From Nageia nagi (lineage: Eukaryota > Pinophyta): a DNA stretch of 64,000 nt. Below the pieces are notes generated by a model. The model was given only the letters and a program-made list of their open reading frames with translations. It ran no database searches and was not told where the DNA came from. Location: contig JBITNC010000002.1 of assembly GCA_050084985.1 (NCBI GenBank), forward strand, positions 6,758,001 through 6,822,000, given 5' to 3'. This document shows, one piece after another, positions 46,139 through 58,389 of the stretch (position 1 is its first letter; the number at the start of each line of letters is the position of its first letter). A program made the position numbers and the translations under genes.

Positions 46139-46922
46139 TGTAGATGATAAAATGCAATCCTAATTATGGTAAAAAGGTTGATGAAAATATATCTACTTTA
46201 ATTAATGAGAAAAGGAGCTTAATTGCTTATGATACCAAGTAAATATGATATGTAAAATGCAAATATGAAATTATGAACAAGATTGGCATACAAGGACAAA
46301 ATTGAATAACTTGATAGACCTATGAGAGATGAATGATAAATACCTGTGCACTTACCTAGGCGATCTTTGAGTACCTATATCGACTTGATTTGATATGTAT
46401 GGATGACCAATAATATGGATGTGAACTTCTAATGTATTTATGTATGTAGCATTAGCACTGAGAGGCAATGCAACCTAACATCAATGCTAGGAGGCCTATA
46501 GAGTCTAATCAAACTAATTCTAGATCCAATCAACCAATCAAATAAGCCTTGATATATATTGTAAAGGAGTGGCAAATAGCTCTTGAGTGTAACAAATTCC
46601 AATCTCTATAGGTGGTGTCTAAAGATATTGTTAAGGTTTTTGAGATATATGCATAGTCTTATTAAGATGAAATCTTAATAGTCTTACCATGCATATAATT
46701 CTCTATTTATATGATGAAGATATTACATGAATGCGCCTTTGCATGCTAATGTTGACGTTGATGATCCCTTGCATAAAATAAGAGAATCATACAAGAGAAG
46801 TAGTTTTGTTAGATCATAATTGATAATTGAAATTTAATATAACATCATATTGATCATAACATAGTGAGGGTTATATAAAAACTAGTTTAACCTAAAAAGG
46901 GTACCAAATTAAGCATCAAGAG
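46139..46922 (-). repeat. 3' LTR of element J
   Basis: The part 46139-46863 is clearly matched to the other LTR. The remainder, up to the purine tract, is inferred. Confidence 0.75.
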
Positions 46923-47270
46923 TTGCCCCCTTTGGAAGTTATAATGAAATAAATTAAAATTATTCTTTCAAAGTAAAGCAAGAAGAGAAAGAAACTTATC
47001 TATTTTTTAAAATCTTCATAGAATAAATAATTTATTAGTGATGTACTTTTCCCCCTCTTTGCATTGATTATTGTTGGAGATGCCAACAAGAATCAATTGC
47101 AAAGAGCCCATGAGAAAATAAAAATATCTTCCAAAGATCATAATAACAATGTATATCATCTTAGAAAATAAGCATGAAAAATAAAGATGAAATCAATATA
47201 ACACCTTAGGAGCTTTTACAATTCATAGATATATCTTTGATAAAAGACTCAAAGATATTCAATCATAACA

Positions 47271-47466
47271 GTAATAGTGATGGTAAATTATCTAACCAAC
47301 AAAGGTGATCATACATAAAAACAATCATAGTGATGGTTAATAACCCTACCAATAAAGGTAATCATAAAAGCAATCATAGTGATGGTTAATAACTCAACCA
47401 ATAAAGGTGATCATAAAATAAATCATAGTGATAGTTAATAACCTTACAAACAAAGGGTGTTCATGG
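47271..47466. repeat. 49-bp tandem repeat, four copies
   Basis: Units start at 47271, 47323, 47372 and 47421 (aatcatagtgatggttaata, then accaataaaggtgatcataa). Related lines gatggttaattatatccc-like recur at 47614-47645 and 53115-53195. A 63-bp pair (agttgtaaat at 47470 and 47533) follows the array. Confidence 0.9.
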
Positions 47467-48275
47467 AATAGTTGTAAATCTTCATAATAAACTATGTCAT
47501 TGTTGGTATCATTTTTGCTATATGCTATCGGGAGTTGTAAATTCATTACAATGAACTATGTCATTGCAGGTACCTTTTACCCTAGGTATCATCAAGAATA
47601 TGTGTGCACACTAGTGATGGTTAATTATATCCCAACCAATAAAGGATATGACAATAGATTGTTTGAAATCAAAAAATCATAGCTTTCACTTTCTATAGAT
47701 TTGTCATAGGCATAAGTATCATAAATGAAAGAAAATTTATCATAGAACTTTTGATATTTCATCATCCATAGATTTATCAATGATAAAAGGAATATAAATG
47801 AAAGAAACATTACAAGATATGAGATGGCATTATGCTTTGGAAAATCTTTGAAATCACAAGAACTTATAAAATATTTTAAGATAATGTGCAATGGAAAACT
47901 TTGTAAATCATATTAGTGCATTGTGAAATAAATAGATAAGGTGAGAAAATTCCCTTTGAGATACTTGAGGACATGCCCCTAGATATTTTCCTATGAAAAT
48001 ATTGGCTTTATCTTATGTTCTCCTAGCACTAGCACTAGGTGATATATGCAACCTTAGGACCTTAATCTGATCTACCTTCATCCTTTGACTATCAGATCTA
48101 AAACTTTGAACTTTTATTATGATTGAACCTAAAAATTTTGAAAATATTATCTTATCTTTGAACCTACTAGTGCTAACATTTTCAACAGTGCTAACGTAAA
48201 TGTGCATTGATCTTTGGATGTGAGTGACTTTTGCAACCTTGGATCCTTTTTCTGATATGTTTTTATGTGATGAAA

Positions 48276-48623
48276 TGTTATGACCCCATAATATGTTATT
48301 AATTTTATATTTATATTTACCCCATATGTATTAGAAATAGAAGTGAAAGGTCACAAGGGCTATTTATATGAGAGCCTTCCTTCATTGTATTTCGTCTAAG
48401 GAATAAAATAACCTTTTGAGAATAGAAATCATTCTCTAGGAGTGCCCCCTTGAAATGGGAAAGGCGATTCTATTAGCTAGTATTATATTATAGTTATTTT
48501 ATTATTGATTGAATTCTTTATAATTGAGTGATTTTGTGCAATTAAAGTGGATTGAATATTTTTGTAAGGATATTATTGAATATTGTTGAAGAATCCTTTA
48601 TGTGAAATATCAGGTTCCTAATA
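48276..48623 (+). repeat. 5' LTR of element I
   Basis: Starts TGTTATGACCCC and ends TTCCTAATA. Contains gggctatttatatgagagcc (TATA-like) near 48357-48376. Confidence 0.9.
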
Positions 48624-49584
48624 AGTGGTATCAGAGCATGATCTTGGAAATTATGGGAGGATTTGGAGAAGTTGAAAGATTTTTTGGCTAGCATGAGTGA
48701 ATAACTCATGTCTCATGAATATGTATGTAATTTTTGCTAAACTTTTAAGGATTTTCAGATAATCACATCAATAAGGCTCAATAAATATTTTAGGTATTTT
48801 GGATCTCATTTGCGAATTTTATAAGCATTTCAATTTTTATAATAAAATGGTTGTATAGGGTTGAATAAGGAGTTTTTGATTTTGAAATTTTAGAATAAGG
48901 TTTGTAGAGATAATATTCTATTTCAATCAAAATTTTAGTTTATTTGGATCTATATTGGTCGACTTATGATAAGATTGGTGTTTCCTCTAAAAAACCCTTG
49001 ATCTAGAATTATGAAAAAGGAAAAAATTAATTGATCATATTTTTTTCATATTTGTGAGTTTTATTATAAAATTTAAAATTTTTTTAGATATTATTAAGAG
49101 TATACAATTTAAATCTCAAAAAAGTTGGAGCTATTTTGACCATTTTATTTGTGGTCTCCTTATAAACACTATAATATCTAGAAGGGGTAAGAGTAAAATG
49201 ACCACATCTTTTTCATCATTTCGAATTTGATTCAAAAATTTTGTGGGTTTTTATATATTTGTATTATAATTTTTTAGTAAATTTTTTTTTTCATTTCAAG
49301 AAGATTTGTCTGATTTATGATAAAATTACTGATTGACATTTTGATAAAAAAGGGATAAAAGTGAAGTCTTCATAACTTTTGCATATGTTATTATTTTTGG
49401 ATGAAATTGTAGATTTGGATGATTATATATGGTACCTATTTATAGACAAAATTTAAAACTTATTTCAATTGTTTTGATAGCCATTTTATTTTTTTGAAAA
49501 TGGATACTCTTGTTCCACCTCTTTGCACACATACATTGAAGCAATATGTAAGGATGAATTTGAAGATTTTTTTCCAAACATGAA

Positions 49585-50145
49585 TTGGATGAGGAGACAT
49601 ATCATGCTTACTTAAATTATTTAATAATTAAAAAAATTAAAGGGAATGTAATTTTATTCAATCCAAAAACCATAAATGTGGCATATGCATTAGCAAAGCT
49701 TGAAGATGATAAACTAGCAATGCTTGAGAATAATAAACTTTCATTTTGTGGAGCAATTGTAAAGGAGATACTTGAGCATCATGAGTTATGTAATGAAATA
49801 TATAATTACTTAGATAATATTATTAATTTCTTTACCACTCTTAAGGATAAATTTACTCTTCTTTCTCAATACCATCATGAGATACTTCTTGAGGAACCAG
49901 TTTCTTTGAGTATAAAGGAGTATGTTGTAGACCATGAGGCTCTTCCTCTCACTTGTATTAGTGTATATGATGTGAAAATAATTTATTTGAGTTTATATAA
50001 GCATGTTTTAGAGTTTAAGGCCCTTACTCTCACTTGTATTAGTGTTGATGATGTGAATCTATTTTCTTCAAGTTTAGTGGAGCATGTTGTAGAGTGTGAG
50101 AATATTCGTTTCACTTATATTAGTGTGTACATGTTGGAGAAATAG
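49585..50145 (+). CDS. Truncated gag-like ORF with internal repeats in element I
   Basis: This frame of 186 codons starts MDEETYHAYLNYLIIKKIKG. The segment NPKTINVAYALAKLEDDKLA resembles the end of a gypsy gag domain (a proline, then alternating A..LA..EE). The C-terminal 80 residues hold about three copies of a roughly 30-residue unit (EALPLTCISVYDVKI, KALTLTCISVDDVNL, ENIRFTYISVYML). Start choice is uncertain because the frame may continue a longer broken gag upstream (49.4-49.58 kb). No zinc knuckle and no pol follow. Function beyond gag relic is unknown. Confidence 0.5.
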   Translation: MDEETYHAYLNYLIIKKIKGNVILFNPKTINVAYALAKLEDDKLAMLENNKLSFCGAIVKEILEHHELCNEIYNYLDNIINFFTTLKDKFTLLSQYHHEILLEEPVSLSIKEYVVDHEALPLTCISVYDVKIIYLSLYKHVLEFKALTLTCISVDDVNLFSSSLVEHVVECENIRFTYISVYMLEK

Positions 50146-50432
50146 GATTTCATGGAGTAATCATTCCAAGACATTAGAGTATTATAGTAGCTTGATGTAT
50201 TTTATGTTGACTCTTTTGGATCATTCTTTTTATTTCCCATCCCTCAACAACATCATCAATTCTTTTATGGGATTGTGATATATATAGGTACCTATTTAGT
50301 TTTGGTGATTTATTTGCTACTCTAGTTGAGTTGTATTCCTTGTTTCTCTACTTATTTATTATTCACGGATGGATTGTACTTTTAATTTTGTACAAGCTTA
50401 AATGAAGACAAATCTTCTTTAAGGGGTGGCAA

Positions 50433-50778
50433 TGTTATGATCCCATAACATGTTATTAATGTTATATTTGTATTTATCCCATATATATTAGAAATAGAAG
50501 GTGAAGAATCATAAGTTATATTTATATGAGAGCCTTCCCTTATTGAAATTCATCTAAGGAATAAAATAAGCTTTTGAGAGAATTTGTTCTCTAAGAGATA
50601 CCTCCGTCGAAGTGGCAAAGGCAATTCTATTAGATAATATCATATTATAGGTATTTATTATTGAGTGGTTTTGTATTATTGAATGGATTTATGCAATTAA
50701 GATGGTTTGAATATTTTTGTGAGGAGATTATTGAATATTGTTGAAGAATCCTTTATTTGAAATATCAGGTTCCTAACA
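50433..50778 (+). repeat. 3' LTR of element I
   Basis: Starts TGTTATGATCCC and ends TTCCTAACA. Same length class as the left LTR, with scattered differences. Confidence 0.92.
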
Positions 50779-53770
50779 ATGTCACATTAAGAAATTTGAG
50801 CCTTTCTTGGGATTTACCTTTTGGAATCTTGGAAGAGAATATTTTTTCTTAATTTTTCTTGGGAATATTTGAAGGGAAAGATAAAAATATTTTAGATCAT
50901 GAGAGCATGTGATGATAAAATCATTTGATATTTATTATACTTGATTTATCCTCAACTAGCATTATAGAGGAAAGGCTTGAGGGATTACTAGGGTTCCCAT
51001 AGTTTCATGGTAGCTTATCAGGTAACCACTCCTTTCATTCCTCCCCTTACTATGGGGATAATTCTCCATTATGATTACCATTTAGGATAAGTGCTAGGTA
51101 CCTAGGGAATTAGCCCACATATGGGGATCTTACCAAGTGAAAACCCTTTAGGAGCATGACCATTTTCAATCACATAGATAGGCATATTGAGCTATCTTAT
51201 TAGGACTTTACCAAATCAAAGAGATTATGTGAGCCTTTTCCCATTAACATAATTGTGCACTATAGTGTTAGTTTCATACCTAAAAGGGCATGCCCTATCC
51301 ATATAGTGAAGATAGAATCATGAGAACATGTGATGATAAAACTTTAAAATCATATGATCATGGGAATATATGAAGATCACCATTAAAGTATGTGATGATA
51401 GAAAACTTTAAAATCATAAAAAGATTTGTAAATCTTATGTACATATGAACTTTACACATGAAAACATTGTAACTCTTTAAAATATATGAACTTTTTGAAA
51501 TTTAAGAAATTGTAACCATGTGAACATAAAGAATATTTTAAACTTTATGAATCATAAGATCATGTATGCATATAGATCATATAAAACATATCATTGTGCA
51601 TATGAAGCATGGAAATCATAATTAAGAGATAAGGATCTTAAGTGCCTCAGGATTTTGAGTTCTTGAGGTCATACACCCAAGATATGATCATATGCCTCTA
51701 ACCTTAATGATAGTAAAAAATTTAAAATGATCTTGCTGAACTTATTGAACTATTCACATGATCAATTTTGATTCTAAATTTATGATATTTTCTTAATTTG
51801 TAACCTTGAACCCTAGCATTAACGTTGATGAGAGCACTAATTCTAGATAACTAAGATATTCAAATCTTGATATTTCTACTAACTGATCCTCTAATTCAAT
51901 TGAACTTTATAAACTAAAAATCTGATACTAGACCCTAAAATTGAATCTGAAACCTAGTTGAACTCAAAATGTTATTTATATGGGCAACTTGATTGGCCCT
52001 AAGTTGAGAATTTATGCCCCCATTTCATGAGAATATTTTATATTTTTCATGAGTAAGTATGTATGAAAAGAAACCTTAGAAAACATAATGGATATCTTAT
52101 AAATATTTATTCATACGTGATTTTTAGTGATATTGGTACTTTAGAACAAAAACTTGCACTTTTGGCATTCTTACAATTTCTTGACAACTTTGGGGAATTT
52201 TGACATATATATTTGAAACAACTTAGAATTGCCTGTAAATATGAGAAATAATGATCAAAATACACATATGTATCTAATATCATAGCTACATTCATATTTA
52301 AACTTTTGGTTTTCAATTTTTATATATATCTTTGAAACAACTTAGAATTGCATGTAAATATGAGAAATAATGATCAAAATACATATATGTATCTAATATC
52401 ATAACTAATTTCATATTTAAACTTTTGGTTTTCTTTTTTCATGAATTTCATGATCCTCTTGGTTCATGCTTATCCAATTCTTGTAATATGTGATTGTCAT
52501 AAAACTACCAACTTCTAAGAAGCATAACTTTTACTAAACACATCAAATTCATTTGATTATTTTTTCCTTGGAAATATGAGATTAAGAATTTTAATATGAC
52601 ATAATAGAATTGAAATTTTATGAGCAAGAATGATTGATATAGAAGGTAAAATAGACTTGATATTTTACTTTTTTCACTTTTTGAAACCTACAACTTGAAA
52701 TGATCATATCTTTTGAACCATAAGGAATTTTGAGATCATTTCTTTTGCAATTTCATAACTTTTTGAGATCTATCCAAATATGGCATCATATTTGATTATG
52801 CACACCAACAATAGCACTACTAACAACATTAACATTGAGCTACCTTAGTGAAAGATATGCTAATATTTACCTTGCATTATTATCATCCTGATTTGATCCT
52901 ATTGAATTAAACTTTGCCCATTTGTAAATTGATATTATGACTTTTTAGGAATAAGACAATTTTTATTTTTAATATCTTTAACAACATTTGATAACCTTTT
53001 ATAACTCTAGATAATTTGGACAAACTTGGATATACTTAAACAAACTTGGACAATCTTTGACAGACTTAGATAAACTTAGGCAGACTTGGACAAAATTAAC
53101 CAAAAATATATAAAAACATGATGGTTAATTATGCCCCTAATAACTAAATGGGATGATCATAAGGTTATGGTTAGTTATGCCCCAACCAACAAAGGAGATA
53201 TAAGATATCTTCATGAGAATGCAATCCTATACTGCATGAGGTGCATGCCTATCCTACATGAAAAAATACCTATCCTACATGAGATGTAAATGAAAATAAA
53301 AGATATGTGTTAAACCAGGTTTCCAATTATCATATATTTGCATTATTGTGAGATCATGAAGCTTTTTAACCAATTGAGGATGCTTCTTTTGATATTAGTA
53401 AGGATACTCCATAGTCATCCCTCTTAGGTGTATTGTGATGTTAAGTATATGAATTCCTTTAGATCTTTCATGCTTTTGATAAGTAAATATGTCATGTTAT
53501 CAACATATTGAACAATCTCATTAGTAGCATTAGTATTCCTAAGAACATTTGTAGTTACCTTCAAGCATTTAGATATATCATTTATAATATTTTATTTTTC
53601 TTGTGGCAAAGAACCAACATTGTTAGAAGTGGGAGCATAATACAAAATATCATTAATGTATGTAATTTTTTCAGTTTCTAACAATGCAAGTGATTTTATT
53701 TTCAAATCATGATAACTATTGGTATAATAACCTTTTATTGTATGATATTACAATAAGCATTAGGATTATA
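50779..53770 (-). other. Decayed interior of element J, no recognisable domain
   Basis: AT-rich sequence with many gcatgtgatgat and aactttNaaatcat variants, resembling 47.8-48.2 kb on the other side of I. Short cttggacaaactta-like iterations occur near 53025-53100. Confidence 0.45.
52203..52437. repeat. 119-bp tandem duplication
   Basis: gaaacaacttagaattgc starts at 52215 and 52334. Both copies end atatttaaacttttggtttt. Confidence 0.93.
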
Positions 53771-54405
53771 CTAAGATGGTTTCTTCTCATGATCATTAAG
53801 TTCATTTCCTTGGACCCTTCTAATAAAATCTCTTTCAAGATATTTGTGAAACATCTTTATAAGATGTACATGAAGTTCAATAAATTGTTCTTGACCTGTT
53901 TGAATAATATTAATAGCAATATTAATTGGGACATTGGACTTAATAGAATCATTGTTCTTAATGGAAGCATTTTCAACAACATTAGCAATAGGAGGATGAT
54001 AATTAAAAAAAAAAAATAGCATCCAAGGAAATATCATCATTAACAATGTTATTAGTTTGATCATTTTCAATATCTACATAAGAGCTTGAAGTTTCATCTC
54101 TAGAATGCATAAACATTGATATCAATAACTTTGCCAACATTTTTAAGTGCATTACTTACTTGTGGGAGCTCTTTGTCTTTAGCACTTTTTGTAGGCACAT
54201 AATGATGAACAAAGATAACATAAAGTGTGACATATAAGATAGAATATAATGTTATTCCTATGACACACATTAGTAATATGTCACATAGAGAAAAGAATAA
54301 GATTATAAAATATGACATGCATATATGATATACTATGCAACATAAGAATATTGATGTGAGACATACCATTTTGCATAATTCCATAAGAGAGAATTTGTAA
54401 GCCAT
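53771..54405 (-). pseudogene. Coding relic of element J, unidentified
   Basis: A minus-strand frame near 54110 (MHSRDETSSSYVDIENDQ) runs into a poly-T tract (plus-strand poly-A at 54006-54017). It resumes in another frame at 54070-53771 (NYHPPIANVVENASIKNNDS, later FIELHVHLIKMFHKYLERDF). The frameshift falls in the homopolymer. It may be the N-terminal gag region of J, given its place after the PBS. The hydrophobic frame 54100-54405 upstream is not supported. Confidence 0.45.
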
Positions 54406-54924
54406 TTTGTGTAAAATGCGATCTTTAAAATTTATGAATATATCTTAATAATAAATTTATATGGGTGAGGTAAGATTTTATAATGTATGAACTCACCAAA
54501 TTTGAGAAAATGACCTCAAAATTCTAGGGTTTTATGTAGAAATATTTTTTTTCTCAACTCAAAGCCCAAAACAAATGCATGCAATAATCCCAATTTATCC
54601 TTTAGAAGATGCCTACCATGAATATCTAAGATTTTGTGAACATTCTAGGGAAAAAATATCCATAATGTATCAAAAAATAAAGCTCAAAATACGGGGTTTT
54701 ATACAAAAGTATTTTTATCACAAAATAAAAAGCCCTAAATTTTTCTATGAAATCCAAGCATTAAAATTTAATAATTTTATGGAAAAATATTAAATCCAAA
54801 GAAAAATCAAGATGTAAGGTTTCTAATGGAAAATACCTTAGAACAAAAATGATGCCCTATGATAAAAAATTCACAAACCCTAATTTAAGATTTGCAAAAA
54901 ATAAAAAAGTCAAGTTCACCAAAA

Positions 54925-55732
54925 TGTAGATGATGAAATACAACCCTAATTATGGTAAAAAGGATGATGCAAATATATCAACTTTAATTAGTGACCAAAG
55001 AGACTTAATTACCTATGATACTCAGCAAATAAAATATGTCTAATGTAGATATAAAATGATGAACAAGATTTGCATATAAGAACATAATTGAATAACTTAA
55101 CAAACCTATGAGAGGAATGATAGATACCTATGCACTTACTTGGGTGATCTTTGAGTAGCTATTTGGAGTCTTTGGACTTGATTTGATATGCATGGATGAA
55201 TAATAATCCAGATGTGAACTTCTAAAGTATCTATGTTCATCGTGTGGGTATTGAGAAGCAATGTGACCTGGCGCTAGGAGTCTTTTAAAGTTTGAGTGAA
55301 CTAATTTTAGATCCAATCAACCAATGAACCAAGTCTCAATGTATATCACAAAGGAGTGTCATATAGCTCTTGAGTGTAATAGATTCTAATCTCGATAAGT
55401 GGTCTCTAAAGACATCATCAAGGTTTATAAGAGATATGCATAGTCCTATCAAGATGAAATCTAAAAAATTGTTCCATACATATAATTCTCTCTATATAGG
55501 ATCAAGAGATTACCTAAATGCACCTTTTCATGCTATCATTTATATTGGTGTTTCATTGCATGAAATAAGAGAATCATACATGAGAAGTAGCTTCAGTAGA
55601 TCATAATTAATAATTAACATATAACATAACATCATATTGATCATAATTGGTAGACATATGCTTGTTTATGATATTATGAAAAAAGGATCATTTACCACTT
55701 GGTAGACCTTTATAATATTTAGCTTCAAGAAA
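54925..55732 (-). repeat. 5' LTR of element J
   Basis: Matched to 46139-46922 as described for J. The PBS-like site is the reverse complement of 54909-54924. Confidence 0.75.
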
Positions 55733-58294
55733 ATTATGAAGAAATGAAAATTAAACCTAAGAAGGAATTATTATTTCATTTTGGATAATTTTTAGTAGCA
55801 ATGATAATGTTGTTTACTAAGATTATACTTGATAAAGAAGGTAAGATGAAATTATTTCCAAACAAACCTGATGGCATATAAATCAAGGATTAACAAAAGG
55901 AAATAGGCTCAAGAGATATGTATGTGGGTGAAGACAAGAATGGATATCAAACAAAGTGGTAATTGATTTTAGTGATAATAACAAAACCTTAAGTTTTGAG
56001 GTCATAAAAGGTAATATATTCATTTGTAGTTTAGTTAATGAAATTTCTCTATTGATAAGTGCATATCTATACTAAAATGATTATAAAATTGCACTTAACT
56101 TAGTGAGGGTTGTAAATCCTATAGGTAAATTTTATGAAGATAAGGAAAACAAGAGAGTTTCATAACTCTATACAATGGGAATTGAATCTACCTCTAGCAA
56201 TTTGCAAGTTTGTAAGAAACTAAACCTTTCACATACTACTTCTCCCTTACAATAGATGGGAAAGCCCAAGTTAAGACTAAACTTATAGTAATGAGAGACC
56301 TCAAACATATATAGTAGATAAGGATAAGATAAAATTAGATACCAATCTTGACCCATCACTAAAAGTGAAAAGTCTTAGAGTCCCCCAACTCCTCCTAAGC
56401 TAAATAAAGTGGTGATTAAGCTTTCTCCACCAAATAAGCTCATCGAGGGTACACAAAACTATGACTTCAAAAAGATGATGGTTATTCATATAAAGGATTA
56501 AAAAAGGGGATGACACAAGCCCCTAAAAATTTACCAAGACCATAATTACCACCCTATATATAAGGACCAATAACAATAGTTGGTGATGAGGCATTAATGA
56601 TAACAACCATAATTCTAAGAAGGCCAATTTTGCTAATAACAATTAACCTTACTAGTGCTACTTCTTTCCCTACATTGATACTAACCATCTTAATTATTAT
56701 TATAATAATAACTATTAACTCTATCACTTTTTAATTAAAAAATAGTATATATGTGGCAACCACCACTACTATAACTGACATCACTACTTCTTTCTCCATT
56801 CCAACTGACATCATAACTTCCATTATTCCATTGACAATAATTACTATATCAATAACCACCATAACTACTTCAACATTTACAACATATACTACCATTACTA
56901 ATAAGATCCTAAAATATTACACCATAATCCCATCCTCAACCTTCCCTTCATTTATCATTCCCATTGCAACTACTACCTTATTTTCTATCAAGAATCTTAT
57001 CCCTACCCAAGCTAAATAATTTTACTGAAAAGGGGGTCTGCAAGGTAATGACAAACCAAGTTTCATAATTAGATACTAGATTCATCTCCCTGATCACTAG
57101 CAAAAGAGGTTGTCACATTAAAATATGTTATTGCAATTTTGGGCACTTCTAGGATGCACCTTAAGGACCAACTTTATTTAGTACAAATTATAGAAGAAAA
57201 TATTTAGAAAAACTTATTGTCTCCATTTGAGGAGGCTAACGATTTGAAAAAAGGAATGACTATACTTTTGGCGAAGATTTAATAAGAAACCCCATATATA
57301 TATAACTAAATATCCTATCGATTAAGTTATTGAATAATGGAAATTTTGTTGAAAGATCAAACCAATGAACACAATATTATCCAAAATTATAAAAAGCAAT
57401 AATAAAATAAGTAGTAAACATAGTTAAAAAATAAAATTATTATTATGAATATAAATATGAACAATTGCAAGGCTATTTTATAGGATCTTAATAACATCCT
57501 TACTAAAAGTTGTCAAACTATTTACACATTATCATCCATTGATATTGAAAAGGTATAAATGTAGGTGAAAATATAGAATCACAACAAATTCAATTGCTAG
57601 TACCAACTTTCATGTATCCTTTAAGGAGGTACAAGAAAACCAATGAAAACATTTTGAAGTAGCACAAAAGAAGCAATAATGAATGGGTATGCTTGATAGC
57701 ACCACTAATATTCTACTATATTTTATACAAATTTATAAAAAAGGACTCTACAAAGCCAAAATCCAACTCACTTTATTTCAAATAAATATCAATTCATATA
57801 CATTGGCCCAATATTATGCTACATATTTTATAAGGAAAGGAATTTAAGCTAATATATCGACATGGTTAAAATAATGCTCAAAGCTATTCCAAAAAAAATC
57901 TAACAATACCAAATCTTAGGCTCTCTCCCCCACTTTAACCATTATCTCTAAAAATTTCAACTACTTTGATTTCCATTTTACCATCGACATCTACCAATAG
58001 GCAAGAGAGAATTATAAGCCTTAAGACAAAAGAATTTAAAAATCTTGAAAAAAATGATAATAATGTATACAAAGCATATCTCCACTTGTTAGGGGAGTTT
58101 TGTGAACCTTAGATGTGGAAACTTCCATCTAATATAAAGGGAGTTCCAAGTTCTAATCCCACCTCGTATAAAACATGTTAGATTGAAATGTCAAACACAC
58201 TCATGTTAGATCCAAATATAAAAAGGTTTTGGGCACTTTCAAAGCCATCTAACCAGGATTTAAATTTGATGGGCTAACCTACATGTCATTAAAG
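55733..58294. other. Unassigned AT-rich stretch with weak plus-strand coding hints
   Basis: Plus-strand bits such as SPPTPPKLNKVVIKLSPP (about 56375-56430) resemble the Pro/Ser-rich tail of gypsy gag, but stops are dense. 56753-57019 is an 88-codon Thr/Ile/Ser frame over (acy)n-like low-complexity DNA. Near 58140-58170, gggagttccaagttctaatccc recalls a Pol III B box. None of these is a firm gene. Confidence 0.4.
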
Positions 58295-58298
58295 TTAT

Positions 58299-58387
<89 letters not shown>
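58295..58387. repeat. (TA)n microsatellite, about 45 units
   Basis: Nearly pure TA with one interruption near 58309. Confidence 0.97.

Positions 58388-58389
<2 letters not shown>

Larger units (their letters stand above)
48276..50778 (+). mobile_element. Element I: small gag-fragment LTR element, 2.5 kb
   Basis: LTRs at 48276-48623 and 50433-50778 begin TGTTATGA and are aligned throughout. The PBS TGGTATCAGAGC (48626-48637) is a perfect tRNA-iMet match. The purine tract AAGGGGTGGCAA precedes the right LTR. The interior of 1.8 kb has one 186-codon frame. Target duplications are not evident (tgaaa versus atgtc). It lies inside J, on the opposite strand. Confidence 0.88.
46139..55732 (-). mobile_element. 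Element J: gypsy-type element with LTRs 8 kb apart
   Basis: 46139-46863 and 54925-55647 are direct repeats (tgtagatgatgaaatRcaa..., acttgatttgatatgNatgg..., catattgatcataa). They probably extend right to about 46922 and 55732. On the minus strand the 5' LTR (54925-55732) ends CATCTACA and is followed by TTTTGGTGAACTTGAC, a gypsy PBS type. A purine tract CCAAAGGGGGCAAC precedes the 3' LTR near 46930. A TATA box CATATAAATAGAG lies near 46700-46712. The interior has decayed coding bits, tandem repeats and nested element I. No pol motif is recognisable and no target duplication is found. Confidence 0.65.

Noticed and set aside
46139-46922. 5' LTR of element H
   Set aside because: No PBS follows its inner edge and H has its own LTR nearer to gag; it pairs with 54925-55732 as the 3' LTR of J.
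54100-54405. Hydrophobic 101-codon frame as a membrane protein
   Set aside because: Cys/Ile/Leu-rich composition is typical of antisense AT-rich DNA; no start context or homologous copy in the other half of J.
56753-57019. 88-codon Thr/Ile/Ser frame
   Set aside because: Low-complexity accact-type DNA; no domain, and surrounding frames are closed.
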